From Rikenellaceae bacterium (lineage in GTDB: Bacteria; Bacteroidota; Bacteroidia; Bacteroidales; UBA932): a DNA stretch of 50,082 nucleotides. Within the stretch, counting starts at the first letter, position 1. Every line of letters starts with the position of its first letter. Location: the NCBI GenBank assembly GCA_900769905.1, contig CAAGIL010000073.1:1-50082 (forward strand). The letters are read 5' to 3'. The translations under genes were made by a program, and so were the position numbers. Shown piece by piece: positions 23,525 to 32,980 of this stretch. The notes under the pieces were generated by a model, which worked only from the letters and a program-made list of their open reading frames with translations, ran no database searches and had not been told where the DNA came from.

Positions 23525-25122
23525 TACTGCTTGCACTTCACGGCAGCCGCCTCAATAGGGAAGCCGGCCTTGTAGTTGGCTATGTAACGGTTGAAGCCTT
23601 CGACATCCTCAGGAACCGGAGCAATCTCCACGCCCTTCTCGCCTGCGAACACCTTCTTGTCGAGGTAGTCCTCCAGATTCAGGCCCTCAGGATTGTCAAC
23701 GAGGAACTTGGCAAGCAGTGCTATGCCCCACGCCCCACCTTCTCCTGCGGTCTCCATTACGGAAATAGGGGAATCCAGGGCGGCGGCAAGCACTCTCTGG
23801 CCCACGCCTTTGGTCTTGAACAGACCGCCGTGTCCGGTAATCCTGTCCACTTTAACGCCCTCTTCCTTGAAGAGTATGTCGTTGCCTATCTTCAGCACGC
23901 CCACGGAAGCGTAGAGCTGGGAGCGGAAGAAGTTGGCAAGGTTGAACTTGTCGGAAGCGGAACGCACGAACAGAGGTCTGCCCTGCTCGAACCCGGTGAC
24001 AGGCTCGCCGGAAACGTAGTTATAGGACACGAGTCCGCCGCAGTCGGCATCACCTTCCATGGCATTGTTATAGAGCTTGCCGAACACCTGACCCATATCC
24101 ACAGGCACGCCGAGCAGCTCCTGGTACTCCCTGAACAGGCCCACCCAGGCATTGAGCTCGGAGGTGCAGTTGTTGCAGTGTACCATAGCCACGAGGCTTC
24201 CGTCCGGGGTGGTCACCATATCTATCATTTCATAAGGCTTGGAGAGTTCCTTTTCCAGCACTATCATAGAGAAGGATGAGGTGCCGGCAGAAACATTGCC
24301 CGTGCGCTGGCGCACGGCGTTGGTTGCCACCATACCCGTACCCGCATCTCCCTCCGGAGGGCAGAGCGGGGCACCCGGCTGGAGCTTTCCGCTCGGATCG
24401 AGCCTGAGCGCACCTTCAGCGGTAAGGCATCCTGCATCCTGACCGGCGACCAGGGCCTCAGGCAGTATGTCGCGGAGCTTCCAGGAGAAGCCGTATGGAG
24501 CCACGAGGGCATCGAACTTCTCCACCATCTCGGCAGAGTAATCCCTGGTCTGAGGGTCCACAGGAATCATTCCTGAAGCGTCGCCTATTCCGAGAACTCG
24601 CCTGCCGGTAAGCTGCCAGTGTATGTATCCGGCCAGAGTGGTGAGGAAGTCAATGCTTCCCACGTGCTCTTCGCCGTTGAGTATGGCCTGATAGAGGTGA
24701 GAGATGCTCCAGCGGAGAGGGATGTTGTAGTTGAAGAGGCTTGAAAGCTCGGCGGCAGCCTTTCCGGTATTGGTGTTTCTCCAGGTCCTGAAAGGCACGA
24801 GTATGTTCTGATCCTTGTCAAAGGCCATATAGCCGTGCATCATCGCACTCACACCTATTCCGGCAAGCTTCACGATTTCCACTCCGTACTGGGCCTTGAC
24901 ATTGGCACAAAGGTCAGCATATGAGGCCTGCAGGCCTTTCCAGATAATGTCTATGCTATAGGTCCACAGTCCGTCCACAAGCTGGTTCTCCCACTCGAAG
25001 CTGCCCTGAGCGACGGGTTTGCATTCCCCGTCGATCAGGACTGACTTGATTCTGGTAGAACCCAGTTCAATGCCGAGAACGGCCTTCCCGGCTTCGATAA
25101 GTTCTTTTGCCTGCACTGCCAT
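23524..25122 (-). CDS. araB: L-ribulokinase, FGGY family
   Basis: This is a 532-residue FGGY carbohydrate kinase. The first phosphate-binding motif is GIELGSTRIKSVLID. A conserved MMHGYMAFD segment follows, then 'AGTSSFSMIVL' (phosphate 2), 'RITGHGGLFKTKGVGQRVLA' (adenosine motif) and 'ETAGEGGAWGIALLAKF'. By sequence alone it could be called xylulokinase. Position between araA (1-bp overlap) and the araD/transporter genes makes L-ribulose the likely substrate, giving L-ribulose 5-phosphate. This is the Bacteroides-type araB, longer and distinct from the E. coli form. Confidence 0.87.
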   Translation of the reverse strand: MAVQAKELIEAGKAVLGIELGSTRIKSVLIDGECKPVAQGSFEWENQLVDGLWTYSIDIIWKGLQASYADLCANVKAQYGVEIVKLAGIGVSAMMHGYMAFDKDQNILVPFRTWRNTNTGKAAAELSSLFNYNIPLRWSISHLYQAILNGEEHVGSIDFLTTLAGYIHWQLTGRRVLGIGDASGMIPVDPQTRDYSAEMVEKFDALVAPYGFSWKLRDILPEALVAGQDAGCLTAEGALRLDPSGKLQPGAPLCPPEGDAGTGMVATNAVRQRTGNVSAGTSSFSMIVLEKELSKPYEMIDMVTTPDGSLVAMVHCNNCTSELNAWVGLFREYQELLGVPVDMGQVFGKLYNNAMEGDADCGGLVSYNYVSGEPVTGFEQGRPLFVRSASDKFNLANFFRSQLYASVGVLKIGNDILFKEEGVKVDRITGHGGLFKTKGVGQRVLAAALDSPISVMETAGEGGAWGIALLAKFLVDNPEGLNLEDYLDKKVFAGEKGVEIAPVPEDVEGFNRYIANYKAGFPIEAAAVKCKQ

Positions 25123-26663
25123 TACTTCAGAGCTTTGTTGAGAAGGTAGTACACCTCATTGATGCGTATATCCCTCTTGAAGTTCTCTACGGTAGTATCC
25201 TTGTTGATGCTGAGCATCTCGATATCGGCGATTTCTGCATAGTCTTCCCAGTACTCACGGGTAAGGTCGTATGAGAAGGCGGAGTGGTGGGTGCCGCCGG
25301 CGATGATCCAGGCAGCGGCTCCGGTCTCGAAGTCAGGCTGAGGAATCCAGAGTGCAGAAGCAACAGGGAGCTTAGGCAGATCCTTAGGCTTGATGCAGTT
25401 CACGTCGGCAGCGATGAGACGGAAACGTCCTCCCATATCCACGATGGTGGCTGCGATGCCTTCGCCCTCCTTGCTGGTGAAGACCAGACGGGCGGTAGGG
25501 GTCTTGCGCACACCGATTCCGAGCTGGTGAACCTCGAGCCTAGGCTTGCCTGCCGCAATCAGAGGGCAGACCTCAAGCATGTGGGACTGGAGTATGGCGG
25601 AGTTCTTGCCGTCGAAATTGAGGGTGTAGTCCTCGAGGAAGGAGCATCCGTTAGGGAGTCCCCTGGACATGAACCATACGGTGCGGTAGAGAGCGGCAGT
25701 CTTCCAGTCACCCTCTGCTCCGAAGCCGTATCCCTCAGCCATAAGCCTCTGGGAAGCCAGACCAGGGATCTGGTCAAAGCCCTTGCCCGTGGTCTCGACA
25801 TTCACGTCACCGAGGTCATCGAAGTTGGTGGTGAAGCCCTTGGCACCTGTATCCTTGAGCACAGCCCTGAGGGTGAGCTCGGCCTTGGCGGAGTTCCAAA
25901 CCTTCCTGTATTCCACGCTCTCCCTGTTCTCAAGGCAGGAGCAGTGGTCGTATTCCTTGAAGTATTCTGCCACGAGCGCATCCACATCGGCATCCTTCAC
26001 AGCCTCGAAATAAGGCATTACAGAGCTGAATGGCATATAGTCCACGTGGTAGCCGAGGCGCATCTCAGCCTCAACCTTGTCGCCGTCGGTAACGGCAACA
26101 TTGTTCATCTGGTCGCCGAAGCGTATGATGCGGCAGTCCTGTGCATCGGCCCAGGCGGCGGCAACCCTCTCCCATACGGCAATATGCTCGAGGGTGGTCT
26201 TGTCCTTCCAGTAGCCCACCACGGTCTTGTGACCCTTGCGCATACGGGCAAGGATATGGCCGAATTCGCGGTCACCGTGGGCGCTCTGGTTGAGGTTCAT
26301 GAAATCCATGTCGATGGAGTCCCAGGGAATCTCCTCGTTGAACTGGGTATGGAGGTGGAGCAGCGGCTTGCGGAGCTTCTGCATGCCGTGAATCCACATC
26401 TTGGCAGGTGAGAAGGTGTGCATCCAGGTGATGACACCGATGCACTTCGGCTCAGCCTCAGCCTTTCCCATAACATCAGCCACCTCTGCGGAAGAGTTGG
26501 CGGTACCTTTATATACAAGCTTCACCGGAAGCACGCCTGAGGCGTTCATTCCGTCCACCATCTGCTGTGAATGTCCGTCCACCTGAACTACTGCGTCTCC
26601 ACCATAGAGGAGCTGCGCACCGGTGACGAACCAGACTTCAAGATTTTCGTATTCCTTAATCAT
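25122..26663 (-). CDS. araA: L-arabinose isomerase
   Basis: This is a 513-residue cytoplasmic enzyme that opens and isomerises L-arabinose to L-ribulose. Recognisable stretches are VWFVTGAQLLYGGDAV at the N-terminus, 'VITWMHTFSPAKMWI', 'HLHTQFNEEIPW', 'FTTNFDDLGDV', and 'GYGFGAEGDWKTAALYR', which contains a conserved Glu. The metal-site His is probably in 'SHMLEVCP'. Length is normal for AraA. The gene follows araD by 24 bp and overlaps araB by one base, consistent with a single arabinose operon. Confidence 0.96.
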   Translation of the reverse strand: MIKEYENLEVWFVTGAQLLYGGDAVVQVDGHSQQMVDGMNASGVLPVKLVYKGTANSSAEVADVMGKAEAEPKCIGVITWMHTFSPAKMWIHGMQKLRKPLLHLHTQFNEEIPWDSIDMDFMNLNQSAHGDREFGHILARMRKGHKTVVGYWKDKTTLEHIAVWERVAAAWADAQDCRIIRFGDQMNNVAVTDGDKVEAEMRLGYHVDYMPFSSVMPYFEAVKDADVDALVAEYFKEYDHCSCLENRESVEYRKVWNSAKAELTLRAVLKDTGAKGFTTNFDDLGDVNVETTGKGFDQIPGLASQRLMAEGYGFGAEGDWKTAALYRTVWFMSRGLPNGCSFLEDYTLNFDGKNSAILQSHMLEVCPLIAAGKPRLEVHQLGIGVRKTPTARLVFTSKEGEGIAATIVDMGGRFRLIAADVNCIKPKDLPKLPVASALWIPQPDFETGAAAWIIAGGTHHSAFSYDLTREYWEDYAEIADIEMLSINKDTTVENFKRDIRINEVYYLLNKALK

Positions 26664-26687
26664 AATTTTAGGGGTTAATTATTTGTT

Positions 26688-27380
26688 TTACTTCTTTTTC
26701 TGTCCATAATATGCTCCGGGACCGTGTTTGCGGTTGAAATGCTTCTCGATAAGCAGCGGATTCATTGTAAGGGAAGGATTAACGCTGTAAGCGATGGAAG
26801 CCATCTTGGCCACCTGCTCAAGCACTACGGCGTTGTGCACCGCCTCGTCGGCATCCTTACCCCAGGCGAAAGGACCGTGGTTCTTCACCAGCACACCCGG
26901 AGTGTGCATCGGATTAAGGCCCTCGAAACGCTTCACAATCACATTGCCCGTCTCGAGCTCATACTGTCCCTTCACTTCCTCTTCCGTCATATCGGCAGTG
27001 CAAGGCACGGCATCGTGGAAATAGTCCGCGTGCGTGGTGCCGATGTTCGGAAGGTCGATGCCTGCCTGGGCCCAGGCGGTAGCATAGGTGGAGTGGGTGT
27101 GCACCACGCCGCCGATTTCAGGAAAGGCCTTGTAGAGCACAAGGTGTGTAGGAGTATCGGAAGATGGCCTGAGTGAACCCTCGACGACATTGCCGTCGAG
27201 GTCCACCACTACCATATCCTCCGCTTTCATATCATCGTAACTTACTCCCGAAGGCTTGATTACCACCAGGCCGCTTTCGCGGTCAATGGCGGACACGTTG
27301 CCCCAGGTAAAGATCACGAGGCCGTGCTTGACAAGGTCAAGGTTGGCACGGCAGACCTTCTTTTTAAGTTCTTCCAGCAT
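26688..27380 (-). CDS. araD: L-ribulose-5-phosphate 4-epimerase
   Basis: This is a 230-residue class II aldolase/adducin-fold enzyme that converts L-ribulose 5-phosphate to D-xylulose 5-phosphate, the entry to the pentose phosphate pathway. Visible landmarks are FTWGNVSAIDRESGLVVIKPSG, the zinc ligands in VVHTHSTYATAWAQ, 'IGTTHADYF' and 'VLVKNHGPFAWG'. Length equals that of E. coli AraD (231). L-fuculose-phosphate aldolase is excluded by araA and araB next door. It begins 12 bp after the symporter stop. Confidence 0.94.
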   Translation of the reverse strand: MLEELKKKVCRANLDLVKHGLVIFTWGNVSAIDRESGLVVIKPSGVSYDDMKAEDMVVVDLDGNVVEGSLRPSSDTPTHLVLYKAFPEIGGVVHTHSTYATAWAQAGIDLPNIGTTHADYFHDAVPCTADMTEEEVKGQYELETGNVIVKRFEGLNPMHTPGVLVKNHGPFAWGKDADEAVHNAVVLEQVAKMASIAYSVNPSLTMNPLLIEKHFNRKHGPGAYYGQKKK

Positions 27381-27392
27381 ATTGTCAAGAAT

Positions 27393-29342
27393 TTACCAGA
27401 GTACGATATACAAAAGTCCTACCAGAACGCAAATCGCGAGGGCTCCGATTCCATAGGATTTGGTCGTATGGAAGAGGGTCAGGTCCACAGGAAGGCCCTT
27501 AGGGTCAGTCTTGGCCACATTGGCATTGCTGTAAAGCCATACGGCCTGGCAGCCCACGAGGGCTCCGAAGAAGAAGAATGCCTGGAAGCCTATGTCGTTA
27601 AGATATGCGATGAAATGATTCTCAGGAGTTGCAGACTCAGGCAGGCAGGCTCCCCAGATTACAACCACGGCTGCAATGAGGATGAAGAAGGCACCGGCTC
27701 CGCCGAGTATCTTTGCCCACTTGACCATGGTCTTGCGGTCCTTCTGCTCAGGCAGTTCGCAGGAAATGTACTTCTTGTCCAGCAGGGACATGATGATGAA
27801 GAAGACTACGAGTATGATGAAGATGTAGCCTGCACGGAGCTGGAACGGCACTCCTCCGAGGAAAATCTTGAAGAGCACGCCGAGAGGGATGGTGATGATG
27901 GCTGTCCATACGGCAGCCTTGCTGGAAGCGCGCCTCCAGAGCAGACCGAGGCCGAATACCACCACGATACCCGGATATATGAATCCTGAATACTCCTGTA
28001 TGTACTGGAATGCCTGGTCGAGTCCGCCGAGAAGAGGCTTCACGGCAATGGCGGCAATCACGAGTGCGCAGAGCGAAGTAAGACGGCCCACGTTCACGAG
28101 CTTCTTGTCGGAAGCGTTCTTGTTGATGTACTTCTTGTATATGTCCATCGTGAAGAGGGTGGAAGTACTGTTGAACATTGACGCGAGGGAGGAAATGATG
28201 GCGGCGGCAAGCGCGGCGAAGGTGAGGCCCTTCACACCCACAGGGGTAAAGTTGCGCACGAGCCAAGGATAAGCGTCATCGGAGACGTTGATGGAGCCCT
28301 GGAGGCCGGACATGATTTCAGGATGCAGGGTGATATAGTATGCGCAGATACCAGGGAGGCATACGATGAAAGGAATCAATATCTTGAGGAAGCCGGCGAA
28401 CACGAGGCCCTTCTGGGCTTCGTTGATGCTCTTCGCGGCAAGACCCTTCTGGATGATGTACTGGTTGAAGCCCCAGTAGCCCAAATTTGTCAGCCATACG
28501 CCGCCGACAACCGCAGCGATACCCGGCACGTTGGCAAATGCGCTTTCGCCGTGGCTCTGCTGGATTACCAGGTGCAGGTGGCTGTCATTGAGATGCTCCC
28601 CTGAGGTCAGGTCGGTGAAGATGTTGTTCAGACCTGCGAGCACACCCTCTCCCCCACCAACAGCGCTGAGGGCGAAGAATGCGGTAACAAGTCCGCCGCC
28701 CACCAGGAACACGACCTGGAGCACATCAGTCCAGGCCACGGAAGCAAGGCCGCCGTAGATGGAGTATATGCCGGCAATGATGTAAAGGGCGAGAACAATC
28801 ACCATCCTCATTGAGACGGAGAAGTTGCCGATTACCAGGGTAGCACCCTGAAGTCCGAGAATCTGCTCGATGGCGAGGGCTCCGAGCCAGGCAACGGAGG
28901 TCAGGTTCACAAACACGTAGAGGAAGAGCCAGAGCACCGAGAAGGCAAGTCCCACACCGTCATTGTAGCGTTCACGGAGGAACTGGGGGATGGTGAAGAT
29001 CTTGCGTTTGAGCATCACAGGCAGGAGGAACTTTCCGATGACGATGAGGGTCACGGCAGCCATAAGCTCGTAAGCGGCAGTGGCAATACCGTCAGCATAG
29101 CTGGTGCCTGACATTCCGATGAACTGCTCTGCGGAAATGTTGGCAGCGATAAGCGAAGCGCCGACAGCCCACCAGGTCAGGGTGTTGCCGGCAAGGAAGT
29201 AATCGTTGGCACTCTTTTCCTGGCCTTTTTTGTTTCGGCCGAGGAAGAGCCCGAGGAAGATAAGCACGGCCAGATAAACAAGGACGATGATGAGGTCAAC
29301 CGTCCTGAAACCTGAAGCCGCAATCTGTTGAAAAATACTCAT
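27393..29342 (-). CDS. Sodium/solute symporter, probable arabinose importer
   Basis: This is a 649-residue SSS-family (SLC5-like) transporter with about 14-15 membrane helices. The N-terminal helix pair ends in FLGRNKKGQEKSANDYFLAG. The family signature region 'WWAVGASLIAANISAEQFIGMSGTSYADG' holds typical Na+-site helices. 'YGGLASVAWTDVLQVVFLVGGG' and 'LASMFNSTSTLFTMDIYK' are further conserved blocks. It imports a sugar with sodium across the inner membrane. Its place between the mutarotase and araD argues for L-arabinose as cargo, though a xyloside or galactose cannot be excluded. Confidence 0.88.
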   Translation of the reverse strand: MSIFQQIAASGFRTVDLIIVLVYLAVLIFLGLFLGRNKKGQEKSANDYFLAGNTLTWWAVGASLIAANISAEQFIGMSGTSYADGIATAAYELMAAVTLIVIGKFLLPVMLKRKIFTIPQFLRERYNDGVGLAFSVLWLFLYVFVNLTSVAWLGALAIEQILGLQGATLVIGNFSVSMRMVIVLALYIIAGIYSIYGGLASVAWTDVLQVVFLVGGGLVTAFFALSAVGGGEGVLAGLNNIFTDLTSGEHLNDSHLHLVIQQSHGESAFANVPGIAAVVGGVWLTNLGYWGFNQYIIQKGLAAKSINEAQKGLVFAGFLKILIPFIVCLPGICAYYITLHPEIMSGLQGSINVSDDAYPWLVRNFTPVGVKGLTFAALAAAIISSLASMFNSTSTLFTMDIYKKYINKNASDKKLVNVGRLTSLCALVIAAIAVKPLLGGLDQAFQYIQEYSGFIYPGIVVVFGLGLLWRRASSKAAVWTAIITIPLGVLFKIFLGGVPFQLRAGYIFIILVVFFIIMSLLDKKYISCELPEQKDRKTMVKWAKILGGAGAFFILIAAVVVIWGACLPESATPENHFIAYLNDIGFQAFFFFGALVGCQAVWLYSNANVAKTDPKGLPVDLTLFHTTKSYGIGALAICVLVGLLYIVLW

Positions 29343-29353
29343 TGGATATACGG

Positions 29354-30448
29354 TTAATCAGTTACTGAGAATGCGAAAGTACAATGGCTGCGATAGGTCT
29401 CGCCCGGACGGAGCTCGACTGAAGGCCACTGAGACTTGTTTGGGCTGTCCGGATAATGCTGGGTCTCCAGGCAGATGCCGGTGCGCTGCTTGTAAACTAC
29501 ACCGCCCTTTCCCTTGAGAGTGCCGTCAAGGAAGTTGCCGCTATATACCTGGATACCAGGCTCATCTGTATACACTTCGAGGGTGATTCCGGTCTTTTCG
29601 CAATAGAGTTTTGCGGCAAGTTCGTCCATATTGCACCCGGTGTCAAGCACCCAGTTGTGGTCATAGCCGTTTCCGTTGGCGATCTGCTCGTTGTCGCTCT
29701 CCCCTATCCTGTCACCGATCTTGTGGAGGGTAGTGAAATCGAAAGGGGTACCTGCCACAGGCACAATCTCGCCGGTAGTCATATAGGTATTGTCCACCGG
29801 GGTGAAGTTGGACGCATTTATATAAAGGTAATCGTCGCAGATGTCATTGTTTGCCGGATCACCGGAAAGGTTGAAATACGAGTGGTTGGTCATATTGATG
29901 ATGGTCGGTGCCGTGGTCGTGGCCTCGTATGCTATTTCAATGGCATTGTCGTCAGTGAGGGTATAGGTCACGAATGCAGTAACTGCGCCCGGGAAATTGT
30001 TGTCTCCGTCAGGAGAATCCATCCTGAGCCTGATGCTGTTGGCCTTAAGCTCGTCCACCTTGTATGGCTGATACTGCCAGCCGGTCGGACCTCCGTGGAG
30101 ACAGTGTCCGAAATTGTTCTTCGGAAGGTCATACTCCACTCCGTCAATGGAGAAACGTCCCTGGTTGATGCGGTTGGCATAGCGTCCGATCGAGGCTCCA
30201 AAGTCGCTCTGATTGTTCTCCGGATAATAGTCTTCCACATTGTCGAAACCGAGGACAACATCCCGCTTGATACCGTTCTTGTCCGCAAGGACGACCGAAG
30301 TGATGCGGCCGCCGAAATTGGTGACGCTCACTTCCATCCCGTTGCTGTTCTTCAGAGTGTAAATTCTGTTGCCCTCTTCCCCGGCCGGGGAGCAGGCTAC
30401 AGCGGCAAGGGCACAAATGCCCATTGAAACAGAAAGAATTTTATTCAT
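29354..30448 (-). CDS. galM: Aldose 1-epimerase (mutarotase), lipoprotein
   Basis: This is a 364-residue protein with a lipoprotein signal (AVAC, Cys19), so it acts outside the cytoplasm, unlike E. coli GalM. It shows the GalM pattern: VTNFGGRITSVVLADKNG, 'SIGRYANRINQGRFSIDG', 'HCLHGGPTGWQYQPY', the catalytic His in 'NMTNHSYFNLSG', 'YDHNWVLD' and 'YSGNFLDGTLKGKGGVVYKQRTGICLETQHYPDSPNK'-type end block (conserved Glu in LETQH). It equilibrates sugar anomers released by the glycosidases before uptake. It lies 25 bp after the GH31 gene and 11 bp before the symporter gene. Confidence 0.92.
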   Translation of the reverse strand: MNKILSVSMGICALAAVACSPAGEEGNRIYTLKNSNGMEVSVTNFGGRITSVVLADKNGIKRDVVLGFDNVEDYYPENNQSDFGASIGRYANRINQGRFSIDGVEYDLPKNNFGHCLHGGPTGWQYQPYKVDELKANSIRLRMDSPDGDNNFPGAVTAFVTYTLTDDNAIEIAYEATTTAPTIINMTNHSYFNLSGDPANNDICDDYLYINASNFTPVDNTYMTTGEIVPVAGTPFDFTTLHKIGDRIGESDNEQIANGNGYDHNWVLDTGCNMDELAAKLYCEKTGITLEVYTDEPGIQVYSGNFLDGTLKGKGGVVYKQRTGICLETQHYPDSPNKSQWPSVELRPGETYRSHCTFAFSVTD

Positions 30449-30473
30449 AACAAATCAATTGATTATCACATTC

Positions 30474-32813
30474 TTACAGATTGACGCTCAAGGCAGAGCC
30501 GTCATACTCCACGCTCCTGCGTGTAACTCCGCCCTGCTGTATGAGGACAAGGTCAAAGACCCTCTTTTCCAGCATACCTTCGAAGGAGCCTTCACGGGCA
30601 GATATATTGAGCCTGCGTCCCTTCAGGGTGAAGTCTATGGTGGTATAGCTGCCGTTCTCATAATTGTAGTTGTCTCCCTCGTCCTCATAGAGGGTGAACT
30701 TGCCGTCCGCACCGAGGTAAACGCGGATTTCAAGCCTGTCCCAAGGTTTTTCATCGCTGTACTGCACGTCAGGACCTATCGGGATTATGCTGCCGGCCTT
30801 CACGAAAACGGGGATCTTGTCGAAAGCGGTCTCATATTCAATGGACTTGCCGCCCTTGTAGAACTTCGTGCAGTCGTTGAAATCATACCAGCCGCTGCCC
30901 GCAGGGAAATAGACGCTGCGGGTCTTGCCTCCTTGAGTGAAATCCACATTCTCCGAGCTGAAGCCAGGCCTCTCTTCAGTAAACTGGGCGTTGAGCACAG
31001 GAGCCACGAGCAGGGAGGAGCCGAACATGAACTCGTCGGCAATCTCGTGTGTCTTCCTGTCAGATGCAAAATCCATAAACAGCGCCCTCTGGAAAGTTCC
31101 GTCCGCGCTGGACACCTGCCATGCGGTGGAATAAATGTACGGGAGCAGGGCGTAGCGGAGCTTCACTGCATCCACCAGGGCATCGTATACCGGCTCGCCC
31201 GGCTTGCCGTAAAGATATATCTCGCGAGGCACTTCGGTGCCGTGGGAACGCATCATCGGGGAGAACACGCCGTACTGGGTCCACCTCACGTAAAGTTCCT
31301 GATACTTAGGGTTATGTACGGCGGTGCCATAGATACCGTGATCATTGTACCTGTTGGCGAAGAAGCCGCCGAGGTCGGTGTTGAAGTTCGGGTTGCCGGT
31401 AAGGGCGAAGCCTAGTCCGGCAGGAATCTGGCAGCGCAGCGAGTTCCAGTTGGACTGGATGTCTCCGCTCCACACATTTGCGCCGGTGCGCTGCTGGCCG
31501 GTGTACGCCGAGCGGGTGAGTATAAGCACGCGCCTGTCGGAAGTATGTTCGCGCTGGTGGTCATATACACCCTCGACCGCAGCTATAGGGAAAGCATTGC
31601 GCACGCGTCTGAATGAGCCGCCGGCAGTAGGAAGTTCCAGGTCCGAATCCTTGTAATTGTTGTGGTCGGGCTCCGTGGAGTCCATCCACCATCCGTCCAC
31701 ACCGGCATTCTCCAGGCGGAGAAGATGTTTCCAGTAGATGTCGCGCGCACCCGGGTTGAACGGGTCATACGGAGCCACCCCGGATGGATAGTCCATTCTC
31801 GGAGGCCAGAAACTCAGACCGCTGCTCGGCCAGGTTTCGAAAGGAATCAGCATCCCCTGGGGCTCCATTTCCCTGTATTGTTTGGTCATTGGTCCGAAGG
31901 ATGACCAGATGGAAATCATAAAGTGGGCATTGGCATCGTGAACCTTCTCGATCATTTTGTTGCCGTCGGCAAAGTCCTCGTTGAGGAATTCCATAGCATT
32001 CCACAGGTAGTTGCTGCCCCAGTACTGCCAGTCCTGTATCATACAGTCGAGAGGGATGCCCGCGCTGCGGTACCTGTCCAGAACTTCGAGAAGCTCCTTC
32101 GAGCTCTTGTAGCGCTCGCGGCTCTGCATAAATCCGTAGCTCCACAGAGGAAGCATAGGCACCTTGCCGGTCAGCTTGCGTATGCCTGAAATCACCTTGT
32201 CGGCATTGCCGCCGTACACGAAGTAATAATCCACCACGTCTGCGACTTCGGATTCGAAACTCATCCCCTGCTCATTGTCGCAGAAGGTGGTAGGGGAAGT
32301 ATTGTCCCAGATCAGGGCATAACCCTTGACGGAATGCACCACCGGCATATAGTCCTCGGTATTTCCCTGGATCATCCTGCGGGTCTTTCCCCTCAGGGAC
32401 AGCTGACCGTCCTGGAGGATACCCAGTCCGTAGACAGGCTCCACTGCGTCCAGCAGATAAGTCTGCTTCACCACGAACGATCCCTTGTCCACGCCTTCCG
32501 TACGCTCGGTAAAACTGCTCTCGCCTTCCTTCAGGAGAGCCTTTCCGTTACGGGTCCGGAAACTCACCCGGCCGCTTTTCCTGTCTACGGTGACCTTCAG
32601 GACATCACTGGCATAAGTGACTGAAGAGGCATTGCTGCTCACGCTTACCTTGACGTCTTCAGGGGCCATCGTCACGGCGTAACTCCCCTCCGGGGCCTCT
32701 CCGCCCTTGACTATCCTTACAATCTCAGGGGCATAGAACTTCACTTCAACATCCTGCGCAAAAGCAGGGAAAGAAAGGAGGAAGCAAAAAAGTGCGATAA
32801 TGTTTCTTCTCAT
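30474..32813 (-). CDS. Exported GH31 alpha-glycosidase, probable alpha-xylosidase
   Basis: This is a 779-residue protein from the ATG at 32813, giving a good Sec signal (FLLSFPAFAQ); six more residues precede it in the longer reading. The N-terminal beta-sandwich leads into the GH31 barrel. Landmarks are LPLWSYGFMQSRERY, 'PLDCMIQDWQYWG', nucleophile Asp378 in DGWWMDSTEPD and acid/base Asp451 in NVWSGDIQSNW, then a proximal C-domain with 'FMFGSSLLVAPVL'. The MDSTEPD form is common in alpha-xylosidases and related enzymes of Bacteroidetes. Substrate (xyloglucan side chain, alpha-glucoside or an arabinopyranoside) is unproven. It is the first gene of the arabinose operon. Confidence 0.88.
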   Translation of the reverse strand: MRRNIIALFCFLLSFPAFAQDVEVKFYAPEIVRIVKGGEAPEGSYAVTMAPEDVKVSVSSNASSVTYASDVLKVTVDRKSGRVSFRTRNGKALLKEGESSFTERTEGVDKGSFVVKQTYLLDAVEPVYGLGILQDGQLSLRGKTRRMIQGNTEDYMPVVHSVKGYALIWDNTSPTTFCDNEQGMSFESEVADVVDYYFVYGGNADKVISGIRKLTGKVPMLPLWSYGFMQSRERYKSSKELLEVLDRYRSAGIPLDCMIQDWQYWGSNYLWNAMEFLNEDFADGNKMIEKVHDANAHFMISIWSSFGPMTKQYREMEPQGMLIPFETWPSSGLSFWPPRMDYPSGVAPYDPFNPGARDIYWKHLLRLENAGVDGWWMDSTEPDHNNYKDSDLELPTAGGSFRRVRNAFPIAAVEGVYDHQREHTSDRRVLILTRSAYTGQQRTGANVWSGDIQSNWNSLRCQIPAGLGFALTGNPNFNTDLGGFFANRYNDHGIYGTAVHNPKYQELYVRWTQYGVFSPMMRSHGTEVPREIYLYGKPGEPVYDALVDAVKLRYALLPYIYSTAWQVSSADGTFQRALFMDFASDRKTHEIADEFMFGSSLLVAPVLNAQFTEERPGFSSENVDFTQGGKTRSVYFPAGSGWYDFNDCTKFYKGGKSIEYETAFDKIPVFVKAGSIIPIGPDVQYSDEKPWDRLEIRVYLGADGKFTLYEDEGDNYNYENGSYTTIDFTLKGRRLNISAREGSFEGMLEKRVFDLVLIQQGGVTRRSVEYDGSALSVNL

Positions 32814-32891
32814 ATGAGCAGGTTTTAGCAATTAGTGTTATCAGTGTGACCCCGGGTTTCAAAAATACAAGCCCTTGTCATTTCAATAAGG

Positions 32892-32922
32892 CAAATATAC
32901 CCAAATATCTCAAAATGTCATA
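32892..32922 (-). promoter_or_regulatory. Predicted promoter of the GH31-galM-ara operon
   Basis: An exact -7 box TATATTTG (32899-32892, minus strand) is preceded after 19 bp by TATG (32922-32919), a 3/4 match to the -33 element. Transcription would start near 32886, leaving a leader of roughly 70 nt. The region from 32814 to 32958 otherwise shows only AT-rich sequence and no clear regulator palindrome. Confidence 0.45.
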
Positions 32923-32958
32923 GAGAAAATGTAAAAAAAATTTATGCCTATGATACAG

Positions 32959-32980
32959 AAAAGGCCCTCAATTGAGAGCC
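32959..32980 (-). terminator. Terminator of rng with the stop codon inside the hairpin
   Basis: On the minus strand GGCTCTCAATTGAGGGCC (32980-32963) folds on itself and runs into TTTTCTG. The rng stop codon TGA (32970-32968) is part of the second stem arm, so translation termination and hairpin folding overlap. Confidence 0.75.
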
